From Eumeta japonica (Eukaryota > Arthropoda > Insecta > Lepidoptera > Psychidae): a DNA stretch of 64,000 nucleotides. Below the pieces are notes generated by a model. That model worked only from the letters and a program-made list of their open reading frames with translations, did no database searches and had not been told where the DNA came from. The stretch covers positions 620,001 through 684,000 of the forward strand of contig BGZK01000099.1 in assembly GCA_005406025.1 (NCBI GenBank), written 5' to 3'. Shown piece by piece: positions 11,557 to 23,035 of this stretch; position 1 is the first letter of the stretch; each line of letters starts with the position of its first letter. The position numbers and the translations under genes were made by a program.

Positions 11557-12840
11557 CATCGAGTAGAGATAGTTACGCTCTTCGCTGGCCGACCGACTTC
11601 GCTCGGTGGTATACGGCACGGCTGAACACCGTTTCTAATACAAATAAAAATATCTAACACGCGTTTGAAATCGAGTTCGAAACGGTTAAGTATGTAGAAA
11701 ATGAACCGACAACGAGGCCACATCGACGTACGGCGCGACGGGGTGTCGAATGTCCGGCGGTCGGGGCGCGACCTCGCACCGCCGGATTCGATTACGGGCC
11801 GGAGCAGGAATCGTGCGGTTTTTATACGAAACGGGCTTCGCTGTCGTCGTGTGCCTTGACGACGGCGTGTCGTACAACTTCAATAAGTCATCGAACGAAC
11901 TTGAAGTCCGACTATAGTCGTGTACTGCAATAAAGTTTCACGACCTCGGCGTAAGTTCAGATTTATTGATAGCGTTGAATGCATAAGGGTAAAATAATAG
12001 TTTATATGGTTTAAGTTAAGTATAAGGTATTTGTTAATAGAATAGATACAAAAAATATCGTATTATTCAAATATGATACTCTTATATCTTTTACTTGTAA
12101 ATATTATACCCTCACACTGTTATCTACCTGAAAATCATTAATTAGCATACAACTAAAAGTATGAGTAACTAAGTATTTTCCAATTATATTATTAAACATT
12201 TTTTTTGTATATTTCAATTGAGTTATTTCCTTTTGTAATTCGCCGTTGACAGAGTCCTATAGTAGGCCGATGAGTTCAATGTCTTCGCTATCGTCTATAG
12301 AAAAAAATTTTACCGTCTTCTATTTGACATTTGAATTATGTCAAATGATAAATGACTGAATGGTGACGTAGGCGTATAAAGATAACGGATCGTATTAAAC
12401 TTCAACTCGGTTACAATTGACAATTTCGACATTGATAAAATAGTGTAATCTAATTTTTTTTCATATCGTGAAAGGCAAACAATTTAGCTTAAAACATGAC
12501 TTGACTGAATATCGAGAGAAATTAGTATATTATGTTGAAATACAGTGAGTTAGAATTGTACAGAAATACAAACCTCTCGAAAAGGACATATCGACTTGAA
12601 GTGATGTGAAATATCGATAATAAATATTGTATTCCGGCCCTGATCATCGTGCAACGTGCGCACTGACATCAAACTATTGCTCTGTCTTGCCATAAAACCG
12701 AAACGAAATATAGTTTCTGTTGCTGTCAACCCAACTTTCCAGCTATCGTAAATATCTTACTTAAATCTACCCACTATAAATAACCACATTTGTCCTGAAA
12801 AATATATACACATACATACATATATTTATATACATTTCTA
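11557..12840. other. noncoding DNA; GC-rich block at 11700-11880
   Basis: A GC-rich block at about 11700-11880 (CG-dense, no repeat terminus) is followed by AT-rich DNA. A short inverted pair, ATTTGACAT (12322-12330) and ATGTCAAAT (12338-12346), is the only structure noticed. Confidence 0.45.
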
Positions 12841-14240
12841 CTGTAACTAATGATAATATTTCAGATTCTCTCGACGATAGCCATCGTAACACAGCAGGCG
12901 TGGGTGATTATTTAAGTGCGTGTTCCAAAATCGCACGAAACTGTCAGCGAAACATATTTTTTTTAAGAGAATAAACGCTGTATCGGGTTTCCGGGTAGTA
13001 ATTAAGGGGAAAACATAAAAACCGGCCTGCAAAGAAAAGTCGTCGTTCTTACGCCTGCGACGCGACTTTTCCTCCCCACGGATCGTGGAAAAAATCGGGG
13101 TAGTGCGCGAGACGGAGAAAAGCGAACAACGGCCCGAGCGGGAGAGGGAGAAAAAGAAAAAAGGTTGTTTTGGATCGAACGTTTTCATTGTTTTCAATAA
13201 CTTTTCTTCTTATCGCACGGAATCCCTACAAATACTGTATGATTATATTTATTGCAGCTTTTATATTCGAAACCGGAATCGCGACTCGGTAGAAATTAAT
13301 TTCTTTGGAATTTTTCGTATCGATGTATTCCTTTCATACCAAAAACAAGTTTAAGAATACTACGTGTTACATATAAAATGCACTTTAGTAAAAATCGTCA
13401 TTTTTTTTTTAATGATTTCAATCCGTTTAGAACTTTGTTGAAGAAATGCGACGATAATAGGTATAAATAAGAAAATGGAGATTTCGACGATCACGATGAT
13501 AAACAGAATAATTATAAATCATTTCGCCGATGATTCGCCTCACTGACGTCGCTCGGTCCCTGTCGATGGCCTTGAGTGGATTCAGAAATAGGCTCAATGT
13601 GATTTCATCGTTTTCTAAAACTGTTTAATGATTATTTATAATAGTCGTAAAATAACCACAGCGAGTATTACGCGACTTCATACAATCCAAACAGTGGAAA
13701 ATAATGCTTAAAGATATTTAAAACGTCGATTTTAGCAAATACATATTTTAATTCCGTTTTAAAAGCCTCCTTAATATCTTTATGTAAGTTAGATATTTAC
13801 CTACTATTAATTAATATTACGTGTAATATTTTTGTTTTAACTGTTACGTTATCATAAAGACATAATTTCATTTTATGTAATACAAGTTTTTACAAATTAA
13901 AGGCAGGGTGTAGAATTGCGTACATTGTCACCTTTAGGAACATCACCGGTCATGAATCTTAGTAAGCAGCTTTAGTAGATTCGATTCAATAGATACACTT
14001 AGTTCCAATCGAATTTCAAAAAAATTACCAATTTTTATTCTAATCCGACAAGATTTTTTTGTCTAAGTTATCATGCTCTATTATGTTTTAAATTAAACTT
14101 TTCGTCTTTATTTCATAAAAACAAGAGATAAAATAAAAGAAAATATAAATTCTTCAACCCATTCGACTCGTCAGAGATGGATATATTAATATTCATAACG
14201 ATTAGAGATTTTCCGAAAGCACGTAGAATAAGTGCGTTTT
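12841..14240. other. noncoding DNA; GC-richer block at 13020-13170
   Basis: The block at about 13020-13170 ends in a purine-rich stretch (near 13085-13165) that keeps frames open on both strands without a domain. The rest is AT-rich with no recognised element. AATATTAC-GT-GTAATATT near 13813 is a small hairpin. Confidence 0.45.
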
Positions 14241-14487
14241 TTAATTCCCAAGGGAAGCCACTGAGGTTGCGGAATGAAGGGCGTAAAAGATATTTTTAAT
14301 AAAAATAAAACTGTAGCGTCATCGGCGCAGTAACAATGTCCCGGACGGGGGCTTAATGTGTTCCCCGTAACACGGAGCGAGTGGTTCAATTTGATTCAAT
14401 TTAAAACCCTATTGATTTATTGTCAGAATCGAACCCGTTGCCTTCCGGTTCAAATGTAACGCTCGCAACCACCGAATCTTCGCCGCC
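14241..14487 (-). mobile_element. tRNA-derived SINE, internally disturbed
   Basis: The B box GGGTTCGATTCTG is clear on the minus strand (about 14426-14438). The body shows the CCCCGTAACACGG variant (plus strand about 14363) followed by GAGCGAGTGGTTCAATTTGA. An A/T-rich insertion of about 50 bp interrupts the 3' half near 14280-14320, and the usual 3' terminus is not recognisable. Confidence 0.55.
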
Positions 14488-14639
14488 CATTGCTGTGCAA
14501 ACGCGCGTACCACGATCTCCGTATAACCAAGGTTTATATTATATACAACAAAAAAATTCCTTGTAAATAAAAAAAAAACTATTCAAACGATAACAGACAG
14601 ACGACGGATCACCGGAACAGAATTCGAATCATACCTCTG

Positions 14640-14930
14640 CGCTGTGCTTCAACGCGTTAAAACAAAGGGAGGTCGGAAGGCTACGGACCGGCACCGGGGC
14701 ACAGGCCCGGAGACCCTCCCCGACTCCCGGCGAACGCTGTCGTTTGTTCCCGTGTTGGAAATGAAAAATGCGGTGAAACAAACAGCGTTCGGGTCATTAG
14801 CCGGCGGCGTTCGGCGCTTTACGAAAATGACGTCATTTGCTAAGGAGGGTAGATCAGGGGAGGGGTAGGAAAGAAAGTTATGGAATCGGCGCGCGATCTC
14901 GGGAATTCGCCGCTATGATGTTGAGCCGAT
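14640..14930. other. GC-rich noncoding block with a perfect CRE
   Basis: GC-rich DNA without a repeat terminus. It contains the palindrome ATGACGTCAT at 14827-14836, a textbook CREB/ATF site, and an inverted repeat at 14731-14791. A 74-residue open frame has no domain and no supporting context. Candidate conserved regulatory DNA. Confidence 0.35.
14731..14791. repeat. imperfect inverted repeat
   Basis: CGAACGCTGT plus TTGTT (14731-14748, with a 3-nt interruption) is complementary to AACAAACAGCGTTCG (14777-14791). Confidence 0.65.
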
Positions 14931-15055
14931 TATCTTAAGACATTATTAGTGCAGCGTTCAAAAAAAATATATATATATATATATGGAGAAATGATCAGCG
15001 GGTTGTACCAAAACGGAAAACGTAATTCGTAAGCGTAATCCACAAAATTTGACTG

Positions 15056-15105
15056 CTTGTCTGTACATTATCTATTAGATAATTGATAGATAATGTACAG
15101 ACAAG
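15056..15105. repeat. 20-bp perfect hairpin
   Basis: CTTGTCTGTACATTATCTAT (15056-15075) pairs perfectly with 15086-15105 over a 10-nt loop. A (TA)n run lies just upstream at 14968-14984, and a second hairpin follows 120 bp downstream. Confidence 0.9.
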
Positions 15106-15228
15106 TTGACAACAAATAAAAAAGACAGCGTACGGGACACTATTAGGTACTACGTTTTTACTTTTTGCGCAAACCGGTTTAAAACTTAATACATTCGAAC
15201 GGCATATTGGTGACGACCTTTCAAACGT

Positions 15229-15259
15229 CAATGTCGGCCAACGCCGTTGGCCGACATTG
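15229..15259. repeat. 15-bp perfect hairpin, 1-nt loop
   Basis: CAATGTCGGCCAACG (15229-15243) pairs perfectly with CGTTGGCCGACATTG (15245-15259), leaving a single unpaired base. Such a structure is a typical product of strand switching during replication. Confidence 0.9.
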
Positions 15260-17119
15260 TTTTTGTTTGTGTTTGGCGAATCTCTCGACAAAAAACAATT
15301 CAATGCATAGAACAAAAACATTTCAGTCTTAGCATTTGGATTTGGATTTTCCTTTCTGGAAATTTTATCAAAAACTTACTCACGTTTCGCATCTTCAACA
15401 ATGTTACAATAAATCAGGGCAAAAATTATTAATGTATTAAAACCAATCAAAATGATGTAGAATATACGTAATAGTTAAGCTGTTTACAATTTGTTCCAAA
15501 CGAAGATAGTTTTTGAATTAAATAAAAATATAAGCTAATTACGTTTTTAGGGATTACAACGCTAAATCGTTTGCAAGCTGTAACAATTCAATCTGATGTT
15601 TTATTTATAAGCTTAGATTCGACACCTTTATTTAGGATCAAGTTAAAATGTGAATTGACGAAGATACGAGCGGATACTTGCTTAATTAGCGGGTGCAGGG
15701 TTACACTCTAAATGGATTTCAGCTAGTGGCGTCGCTCGAGATGACCCTTTACTGTAAACAGACGATAAATAATAAATGTCGAATTTACAAGCCGTGGAAG
15801 ACTGTGTATCCAGACACAAGCAAAGCAAAAAGCTTTATTTAGTTTGTTTGTGACTATTGTCAATAACGATTCTCGTAATGCAGAGAAGTAGAAATTTAAG
15901 AATATGCTTGTTTTTCAACTATTCAATTGTTTAAAATGTTACAAATATATCATGAGCGAATAATATTAATGACATAGTTTAATAATAATAAAATTAAAAG
16001 AAATCTCATATTTTCATCAGTTCATTGAAGACACATTGTCGATAGACGCGCAAGGAACGACAACGCATAATGAAAACTCGATGTCTAGATACACGTGCAG
16101 TTGGTAATCGTTGGATTGCTCTGTTCATGTGCGACTGTGAAATTGATTACTTTGATACGGGCACTATTCTAACCGACAGAGCAAAAAGAAGGGTGGTTTG
16201 ATTATGTTGTCATTTTTGAACGGTAACCGACATCAGTAGCTATGAAAATTGAAAGCGATATTAAAATTCAAAAACGAAATTATATATCTGTTTCATATCC
16301 TCCGCTAACAAACTCAAAATATTTACAACAATTGAAACAAACTCAGCAAAAAAAGTGTACAGCTCTTGGTTTACTCGTAACACAACGATAAGCGTTAAAA
16401 ACACTAGTTCTACCCACAGGGAATAAATAAAGCGTAAATTTAGAATTATAAAATGACCCCTTCCTTACCGCCTTCATAGTAATAACGTAAGATTTATGAC
16501 GAAATTATCATAGATTTTATACAGAAAAAAAAAATTACAGCAGTAAATTAAGTTCAGTTTATTACAGTTAGCTGATAACAGTTAAAAAATATGCAACGCG
16601 CTCCGTGCACCCCTTGCTGATAAGAAACATAAAACATTGAATAAAAACGTTCTGACTACAGAAACACCAAAATATTACCGAAATCACTAGGTTTTATGGG
16701 TCCAAAATTTTTTCATTTTTTGACAAAGAAAAATTACAAAGGCGTAGTCAACGTCCGCGCCGTAGATTACCTATTCGTGAAAATGTTGGGATAAAATCGT
16801 CACAATAGATCTGATCTTGGCTCAGCGCTGGATATTTTAGGTTTTTCTAAATTCCCTTTCATGCGAATTTTTACCAATATATTTATCTCATGCTTTGAAG
16901 AATCATACATGTTATATTATAAAACATGAATATTAACATAACTATCATTTCAAATAGATTTTTATTTAACTTGCAATATTTTACGATAAAATGTGGCGTG
17001 GGTTTTGATAGTGGCAACACGCGCAACATAATCATATCTCTGAACTTGTAATGTGGATGCGGCTCGTCAAACAAAAAAAAAAATCAAACGAGAGCACGAG
17101 AAAACACAGAACCCCCTAG
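15260..17119. other. AT-rich noncoding DNA
   Basis: No gene, recognised transposon or tandem repeat. Confidence 0.55.
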
Positions 17120-17272
17120 AAATGACTTCCTTTCACCTCGATTAAGTGGTCATTATAGAACAAATTCCGTTTATAATGGGATGACGGGCGTGCCGTGAAA
17201 AGCGCGGGAAATTGCGTGTGCGGTTAAAAAAAATGAAACGCGATTACCGCTCTTTTGACGTGAAGCGTCTCC

Positions 17273-17301
17273 GCCATCTTTGACGCCATTTTGGCCGCCA
17301 T
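17273..17301 (+). promoter_or_regulatory. three GCCAT motifs at 12-bp spacing
   Basis: GCCAT starts at 17273, 17285 and 17297, exactly 12 bp apart. Two are extended as GCCATCTT and one as GCCATTTTGG, and the last lies in GGCCGCCATCTTG, a close match to the YY1 consensus. In flies the GCCAT core is bound by Pleiohomeotic (the YY1 orthologue) in Polycomb response elements. The block 17120-17310 around it is GC-richer than its flanks. A regulatory role is inferred from motif content only. Confidence 0.4.
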
Positions 17302-17310
17302 CTTGATTTT

Positions 17311-17967
17311 GTTTGACTGAAAGGCGTTAGCTGTCAATATTCCTTTTCTTTGGATTATTATCACAGTTAGTTTTGCTTTTTATTTGATAATAAGTTTGCT
17401 TACATTTTTTTTATAGACCGGATATTATGCTTCATTTTAATAAAAATAGTTTGAACTCGTTTTCATTTTCAAATTCATTAATTACACAAAATTTACAAAA
17501 AACTATGGATATTTTGGTTCGTGAAAGGTCTACTGAACGGTTATTAATGTTTGTTACGTAGGACCCTGGAGACGGACACAGCTTACTTTTTGTTAGTCTA
17601 TCTGTTTGTCTGTATGTCTTTTATAATTCAACAACGATTAAATAAATCCAATAAAATTACCTTTTGCACATAGAATATGATGTATACTATCAACAAAACC
17701 AAATTTAATACGCATATAAACTTATATTTCTCTATCTGCTTCTATTCTTTAACAAGTTTTTCGACTTAAAAACAACGTAACCGAAAATGACCAATTTTAA
17801 TAGATACACTGATACAAGTCATTATTATATAAAACATTAGCCGCTGTTCGTCTGCAAGGAAGTTTCTCCATATATTTTAATGAAACTCGTATCGGTTGAA
17901 CGATAATAAAAAAATATTGAATTGCTGAAATTCATTTAGTGTGTTAGATCAAAATGTATTTTTAGCA
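17311..17967. other. AT-rich noncoding DNA
   Basis: No gene recognised. A CTGTTTGTCTGTATGTC stretch near 17600 resembles the tail of some insect repeats but is too short to assign. Confidence 0.5.
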
Positions 17968-17993
17968 TGTGACACGCTGATGTGACACGCTGA
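17968..17993. repeat. 13-bp tandem duplication
   Basis: TGTGACACGCTGA occurs at 17968-17980 and 17981-17993, followed by a partial third copy (TGTAACAC). It lies immediately before the hairpin at 18000-18060. Confidence 0.9.
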
Positions 17994-17999
17994 TGTAAC

Positions 18000-18060
18000 A
18001 CACGCATGAAGTTAGTACTGTAAGTACTCTGAAGTCCTACAGTACTAACTTCATGCGTGT
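18000..18060. repeat. 23-bp perfect hairpin
   Basis: The arm at 18000-18022 (starting ACACGCATGAAGTTAG) pairs perfectly with 18038-18060 across a 15-nt loop. The arm length is like that of a miRNA precursor. Perfect complementarity and the lack of the single-stranded flanks and bulges usual for pri-miRNA make a recent inverted duplication more likely. Confidence 0.85.
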
Positions 18061-18201
18061 AAAATAATACGTAAATGACATAAAATTATGCAATTACAAC
18101 TCAAAACACATACGTGTACGGTTTAATTCACTTTGTGGGTCAATGCAATTAGACGATTAGCGGTATTGTAAACATAAAATATATTCAGTCTTAATAAATA
18201 A

Positions 18202-18210
<9 letters not shown>

Positions 18211-18250
<40 letters not shown>
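18211..18250. repeat. (TA)n microsatellite
   Basis: An uninterrupted TA run of 40 bp, preceded by interrupted AAATATA repeats. Confidence 0.95.
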
Positions 18251-18254
<4 letters not shown>

Positions 18255-19024
18255 CATAAAAGGAATTTCTGAAGACAGACATTTTATACTGTGAATCATG
18301 TATACAATGTCAGTCAGAATAATGAATAATGTATGCCGCAGAGGTGCATCTTATTACATGCGCAAATATATTATTAGTACAATAATTTTGAAATACAGTT
18401 ATGTAAATAAATATAAAACATATAATTAGAAACGTTTTACTTTGACAACAAAGTACTTACTAGATCGAAAAATTCTCAAGTATTTCTTGAGGCGCACTCG
18501 GAATTTTCGGTAGATAAGGACAAATAATGCTCCCTCTCGTAATGCTTATGGAAAATCGCTAGGAATGTTTTTCATATAAATTTCATCATCTTCGCTGCTC
18601 GCAATGCGACAATATTGATGTTTTCCAAGAAGAAAACATTCGCTGAGGATTTTCAGTTAAGCGTATAGCGTTAAAATATATGAGAAATCTCGCGAAAGAG
18701 GACAAAGATATCCGACGCCGTTTTATCTAAAAATAAATTTCTTTTACTTCGACAAATAACTAGTTCGCATGAATAACGACAAAAGTTTATATTTTATCAC
18801 ATTCGTAATAAAGTTTCATGTCGAAACAAATTATTGTTCAAAAGTTGTTCATATAGATTCAGATGTCACAGTTACTCGTAACAGACGCTCAATTCGTTTT
18901 CTAGATAAATTGACTATATACAGCCAATCTTTTTTTTTATTTCACAGAATTTCTATATTCTGTACCTAAATGTAGGTTAATTTCTTTATGGGAAGAATCA
19001 CTAAGACTCTAGGATTGGGTACAT
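18251..19024. other. AT-rich noncoding DNA
   Basis: No gene or recognised element. CTCAAG and CTTGAG at 18475-18492 form a minor hairpin. Confidence 0.5.
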
Positions 19025-19170
19025 ACGTTTGTTACGGGGATCGAAACAGACAGGGAAACCGAGATTGGAGTCGAAAATAAAAATCGGCGTCAGGGTCACG
19101 CTCGAAAGGGAGATTGTTCGATATAAAAAGGGGAGGAATCCATTTTACGTCTAGACGGGTGTAGCCGAAA
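19025..19170. repeat. purine-rich degenerate repeat, copy 1
   Basis: The plus strand is strongly purine-biased with irregular GAAAC/GGAGTCGAAA-like units, then reads ATCCATTTTACGTCTAGACG (about 19138-19157). The same arrangement, a purine-rich degenerate tract followed by ATTCATTTTAGGTCTACGCG, occurs at 41225-41520. The two are probably copies of one dispersed repeat whose identity I do not know. Confidence 0.45.
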
Positions 19171-19186
19171 GACAGTATTCTTATAA

Positions 19187-19313
19187 CAGCGGGCCTAGCA
19201 TGACGCCTTAGACAAGTCTTTGTATAGGACTATCCTTGTCGCGCCAATGCGAAGAGCAAAAGGGACAGCCCTATAGAGAGACTCTTGTATAGAACGTCAT
19301 GCTAGGCCCGCTG
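19187..19313. mobile_element. foldback MITE, copy 1 (best preserved)
   Basis: The 127-bp element has perfect 19-bp terminal inverted repeats: CAGCGGGCCTAGCATGACG at 19187-19205 and its complement at 19295-19313. The interior is also self-complementary (AAGTCTTTGTATAGG against the CCTATAGAGAGACT region), so the whole unit can fold into one long hairpin. It has no coding capacity. I associate this family with lepidopteran genomes. Two diverged copies follow at 22.8 and 24.7 kb. Confidence 0.8.
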
Positions 19314-21070
19314 GATGCGTGCTAGATGATAACCGTAGACCAGAAGTAATAAATTATCATCATCACACAAGATATAGCTCAGGTTTATCTAGCTCAGGTG
19401 CAGGCTTAATAGCCGCATCAGGACCAAACTATAGAATTACATCTCCTCCGTGTAACGGTTTGTCTGTCACATTCACAAAATTTTCTCCCGCCGACTATTC
19501 GTTCGGAATGGCTGAAATTTATCACGGAGATAGCTAGCTGCCGGCCGGGGCGGCGCGCTTTGGAAGAAGAAAAGCTGAAAGAAGAAAACTCGATTTACAG
19601 AAGAACTAGTCGAGTCGGCGTCAAGCCTTTTCTCAATGATAACGGTGATATTGTAATATTTGCAAGTCGGGAATTTGTTTAATTTCGAACCCTTTTCACG
19701 ACATTTTAAGAGGTACAAGATTATTAATCAGCTCAGTATTTATATCCGTTATTAAATAGTTACTTTATTTTGTACCCAAAAAAAAAAAAAGCCAACGACT
19801 AACCTGTCGAGGGTTTCGTAACATAATCTAACGACATATTATATTTAAAACATACAATAGACAAAGAATGAAATTCATCAGATTTATTTCATAACTATAG
19901 ACGCATTGAATTTTGTTTGATATTAACATTTTATACAATATTAATAATATACATTTTTATGTTTAACCAAAAACTTCAACAACAAGGAGATTAATAATAT
20001 TTTGTAGCAATTGTGTTTTTTTACATACAGATGAAAATTAATGAAAAATTAACTTCTAACAATTTTATTTTTCTATGATACCCATAAGTTTGAACAAAAA
20101 TGTCATCTTTTAAAAAAAACATTTGCAGCAAACGATTTTTGCAAGTAATAAAATTTCATATTAATAACTTAGTTAGCTAATGAAAAACCACTTGTAACGT
20201 ACAGATAACCACTAACCGAAGTTTCGCCATATGGTTTACTTCTTTTACGCACGGAACTCTATGTAATCGTGAATTTTTGTGATGCCTTAATTCTTCCACA
20301 ACTTCTAAACACATTCACACTAATTACTATAATACCAAAATTAATAACAGTCAAATACTCATTAGTTATTTCAAACGTCAGAATCACTCATATTTCTCAT
20401 TCCCCAAGCCACGATCACGGCATTATTTAAACATTTCAACCCTTCGTAACCGTCAAAAAAAAGCGTGATTAAACCTAACAATAATTTACGTTGTCCATTG
20501 CGTGCTGCATACCAATTAAAGGATAATGTCTCACTACAAAAGCGGCAATGTAGGCAATGTTTCATCACAACATGGTTTCGCGAGTGTCAAAGTATGCTGG
20601 TCTCAGTATCGTGCGCATACCTGAGCCTTGTATACTGTTTGACTAAGAAGACATTCATTTATTTTAGTTTCGGACATTTCTGGATAAATTATCGTCTTAA
20701 GAATTATTTTTCCAAAATCTATGTACGCCAATACATTCAAATTAACAACGAATTGTTATTATAAGGAGAAACTGAGTCGTAGAATCAGATTTAATTCATA
20801 AGTCAACCCCAAGCAGTAACTTTTATTAAGAGGATGGACTCTATTCATCTTCTGACCTAAAGACAGATCGGAGAAAACGGGTAAAGAATAAACTTGTACT
20901 TTTCTATTCAGATTATAGAAATACAATTCAAAAGCCTTAAACACTTAATTATTATTATTCTATTATAAAAGGGGAGAATAATTAGTGATTATTCTCACGC
21001 AGAATCAGCTTCATATAGACTTGTATATTGCATCAGGTTTAATCCTCCCATTGCGGATATCGCACATAGT
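19314..21070. other. mainly AT-rich noncoding DNA
   Basis: Slightly GC-richer to 19610, then AT-rich. A small hairpin, GAGAATAAT (20974-20982) with ATTATTCTC (20988-20996), was noted. No gene or mobile element recognised. Confidence 0.5.
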
Positions 21071-21269
21071 CCTTCCACAATCTTTTTATTTAATATCGAG
21101 GGAACTTGCACCTTAAAGCCCCCACGCTGGCCTAATGCGAGTTGGGAGCTGCTAACATATAATTAGATTTAACTTAAAAAACTTTTCGATCAATTAGTCT
21201 GCGGTTCAGGATCGAACCCAGCACCTCCCGGTTGCAAAGCAACTCATTCAACCACTGAGCCAGCACCGA
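21071..21269 (-). mobile_element. tRNA-derived SINE, reference copy
   Basis: This is the clearest SINE here, about 199 bp on the minus strand. The head carries a canonical RNA polymerase III A box, TGGCTCAGTGG (complement of 21252-21262), and B box, GGTTCGATCCT (complement of 21208-21218), at tRNA-like spacing. A body follows with GGCCAGCGTGGGGGC, and the 3' end is AAATAAAAAGATTGTGGAAG at about 21073-21092. It does not fold as an intact tRNA gene. The head derives from a tRNA and the remainder is family-specific. Confidence 0.8.
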
Positions 21270-21833
21270 TATACCATGACATAGTAAAAAGAATAAAATT
21301 TAATTATTTTATTAGTACTTAAAAATTTATTAGTACATAAATACAAAAAAAATACAATATTGTCTCACGAAGTCCAAGTGTCACATGGCTACCCTAGTTA
21401 TACAGCGTTCGCGTGACCGAGCTCAATAAAAAAAATCATGAAGGGAGATTTTGATATAGTGCATGCTTAAGTTGTGTATCAAAATACGAATCTGGCTATA
21501 AACATGAAATTGGCGCGTCCGACTTAATGTTTAATAATTTGATAGGTATTCTATTTCCTTAGATATTTAGGTGTTAAAAAAATAACACCTACTTTTTCTT
21601 ATTGTACTTAGTACTTACAGACGAAATCGTACCTTATTACGTTTCGTGAAATGTTATAAGAATTTTTCAGAAAATCGTAAATTCTTATGCGTCTCTACTT
21701 TTCCTTTCTATTCGTGTGTCTTCTTAATTCACTATTACTGTTTTTTTTTCCCCTATTTTAAGTAGTGAATATTCATATAGATAATGAATACATTACATCT
21801 CACAATTCTCAGCCTCTTTGTCTAATAATCCAA
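21270..21833. other. AT-rich noncoding DNA
   Basis: No gene or recognised element. Confidence 0.5.
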
Positions 21834-22435
21834 TAGCGGCGTTGGAACAATGATCAGCGTGTTGACTTAGCGTCGGAAGGTACCGTTTGGAACCCCGAAC
21901 TTGGTAGAGACGACCGATGAGTTTATCAAATGCCTCGGAGACAATGTAAACCGTCGGTTCAAGAGGCCTCCAGCCTACAAGGGGCCGTCCATAAATTGTC
22001 ACATGAATTTTATGATTTATGAAGCCTCCTCCCCACCCTTATCCCAGGTGGTCACATTTATGTGTTTCCCCCCTCTCCTAGTCTGATGTCACATGTTTAA
22101 TAAATTTAAATTTAAAACAGCTCGTACAAAATTATTCCCATATTTCTTTGGTTTTTTTTTTTATTATATATAATCAACAGTAAATCAAATATTTTGAAGT
22201 TATTCATTAAATTTGAAGTAGAGAATTTTTATATCATATATTTGTACTTGTAACGTCACGAATTACATGACTCGCCTCCCCACCTTCTCACAAGATGTCA
22301 TATCACACTTTGTTGACCACCTGCCTCCTCCATGATGTGTGACGTAATTTTTGGACGGTTCCCGATCAGCCAGCGTGGAAAGCTATCGAAGTTCAAGTCT
22401 CCCAATTTGATATAGATTAATAAATTACTATCGAC
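21834..22435 (+). mobile_element. plus-strand SINE split by a MITE
   Basis: The left piece (about 21834-21978) begins with a decayed tRNA-like head: a diverged A-box region near 21841-21855 and a B-box region with GTTTGGAACCCC (about 21885-21896). The right piece (22365-22435) resumes with GATCAGCCAGCGTGG, matching the GAGCCAGCGTGG segment of the family, then a diverged tail with ATTAATAAATTA. The intervening 386 bp is the MITE described separately. Confidence 0.5.
21979..22364. mobile_element. MITE with GGGGCCGTCC / GGACGGTTCC termini
   Basis: The left end reads GGGGCCGTCCATAAATTGTC and the right end reads GTGACGTAATTTTTGGACGG then TTCCC, forming inverted termini. Subterminal pyrimidine-rich CCTCCCCACC segments with GTCACA motifs are also mirrored (22022-22085 and 22275-22335). 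The ends and the GTCACA/CCCTCC interior are typical of a DNA-element family widespread in insects. There is no open frame. No clean target-site duplication is visible. Confidence 0.7.
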
Positions 22436-22439
22436 ACGT

Positions 22440-22740
22440 CAAACTATTAAAGCGATCACTGACGGGAAGGGATGCTTCCGCAGTGCGATATTAAAAACCT
22501 AACCTAATAACCGCAACTGTAACGTGGCTGATCGGAATCGCGCAAGGGAGAGATCACCTGAATTTTACACGGCACGACTATAAAACGGCCCTAATCGTAA
22601 CTAGTATAATCGGAACGCGGGCGGCATCCGTCCGACCGGCAGTAAATGTCCACCGAACAATAAATCCGCTACCGGGAATCGAATCTCGACCTTTTGGGGA
22701 TAGGCGGAGAGGGGGAATATATCAAGGGCCGATCGATAGA
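22440..22740. other. GC-richer noncoding block
   Basis: A block without repeat termini. It contains TATAAAACGGCC at 22579-22590, a 12-mer that recurs at 51747 and 58617 on the same strand in similar GC-rich blocks. Candidate regulatory DNA. Confidence 0.3.
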
Positions 22741-22838
22741 ATTCGTACTTTGTGAAGCGTGCCCTTCGTGTTCATATTTCTAAGTATTGTAATATATGTT
22801 TTTGAAGTCATACTTATTTAGCAGGTCGGGAAAATCCG

Positions 22839-22953
22839 ATCAACGGGCCTATCTCTCAACGAGTCTCTATAGGGCTATCCTTCTCGCCCCACGTAATGAA
22901 TGAAAGGCACAGCGTTATATAGAGACCTTAGTCTAGGGTGTCATCTAGGACGG
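22839..22953. mobile_element. foldback MITE, copy 2 (diverged)
   Basis: It shares with copy 1 the ACGGGCCTA left terminus, the GAGTCTCTATAGGGCTATCC interior and a right end with GTGTCATCTAGGA. The terminal repeats are degraded, so it is older than copy 1. Confidence 0.65.
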
Positions 22954-22974
22954 CAGAATAAAACCATCACCCCT

Positions 22975-23035
22975 ATAAAATATCACTGTCATCATTATTT
23001 CATAACGCCCCAGAAGAAGTATAACTTCAAATAAG
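22975..23035. repeat. dispersed-repeat fragment
   Basis: TCATAACGCCCCAGAAGAAG then TATAACTTCAA matches, with few changes, a segment at about 30985-31033 (TCATAACGCGCCTAAAGAAG). Both are preceded by a similar CAC-TC/GTCATCAT segment. The motif is one I associate with lepidopteran repeats. Confidence 0.6.

Noticed and set aside
13085..13354. 89-residue frame with Lys/Glu-rich start
   Set aside because: The charged stretch reflects a purine-rich tract, and the complementary strand is also open there.
18000..18060. miRNA precursor
   Set aside because: The arms are perfectly complementary without the bulges and flanking stem usual in precursors, and similar hairpins occur throughout the window. 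It was kept as an inverted repeat.
21208..21269. Possible tRNA gene on the minus strand
   Set aside because: A and B boxes are good, but the sequence does not form a full cloverleaf and is followed by a shared family-specific body and 3' end found in other copies, so it is a SINE head.
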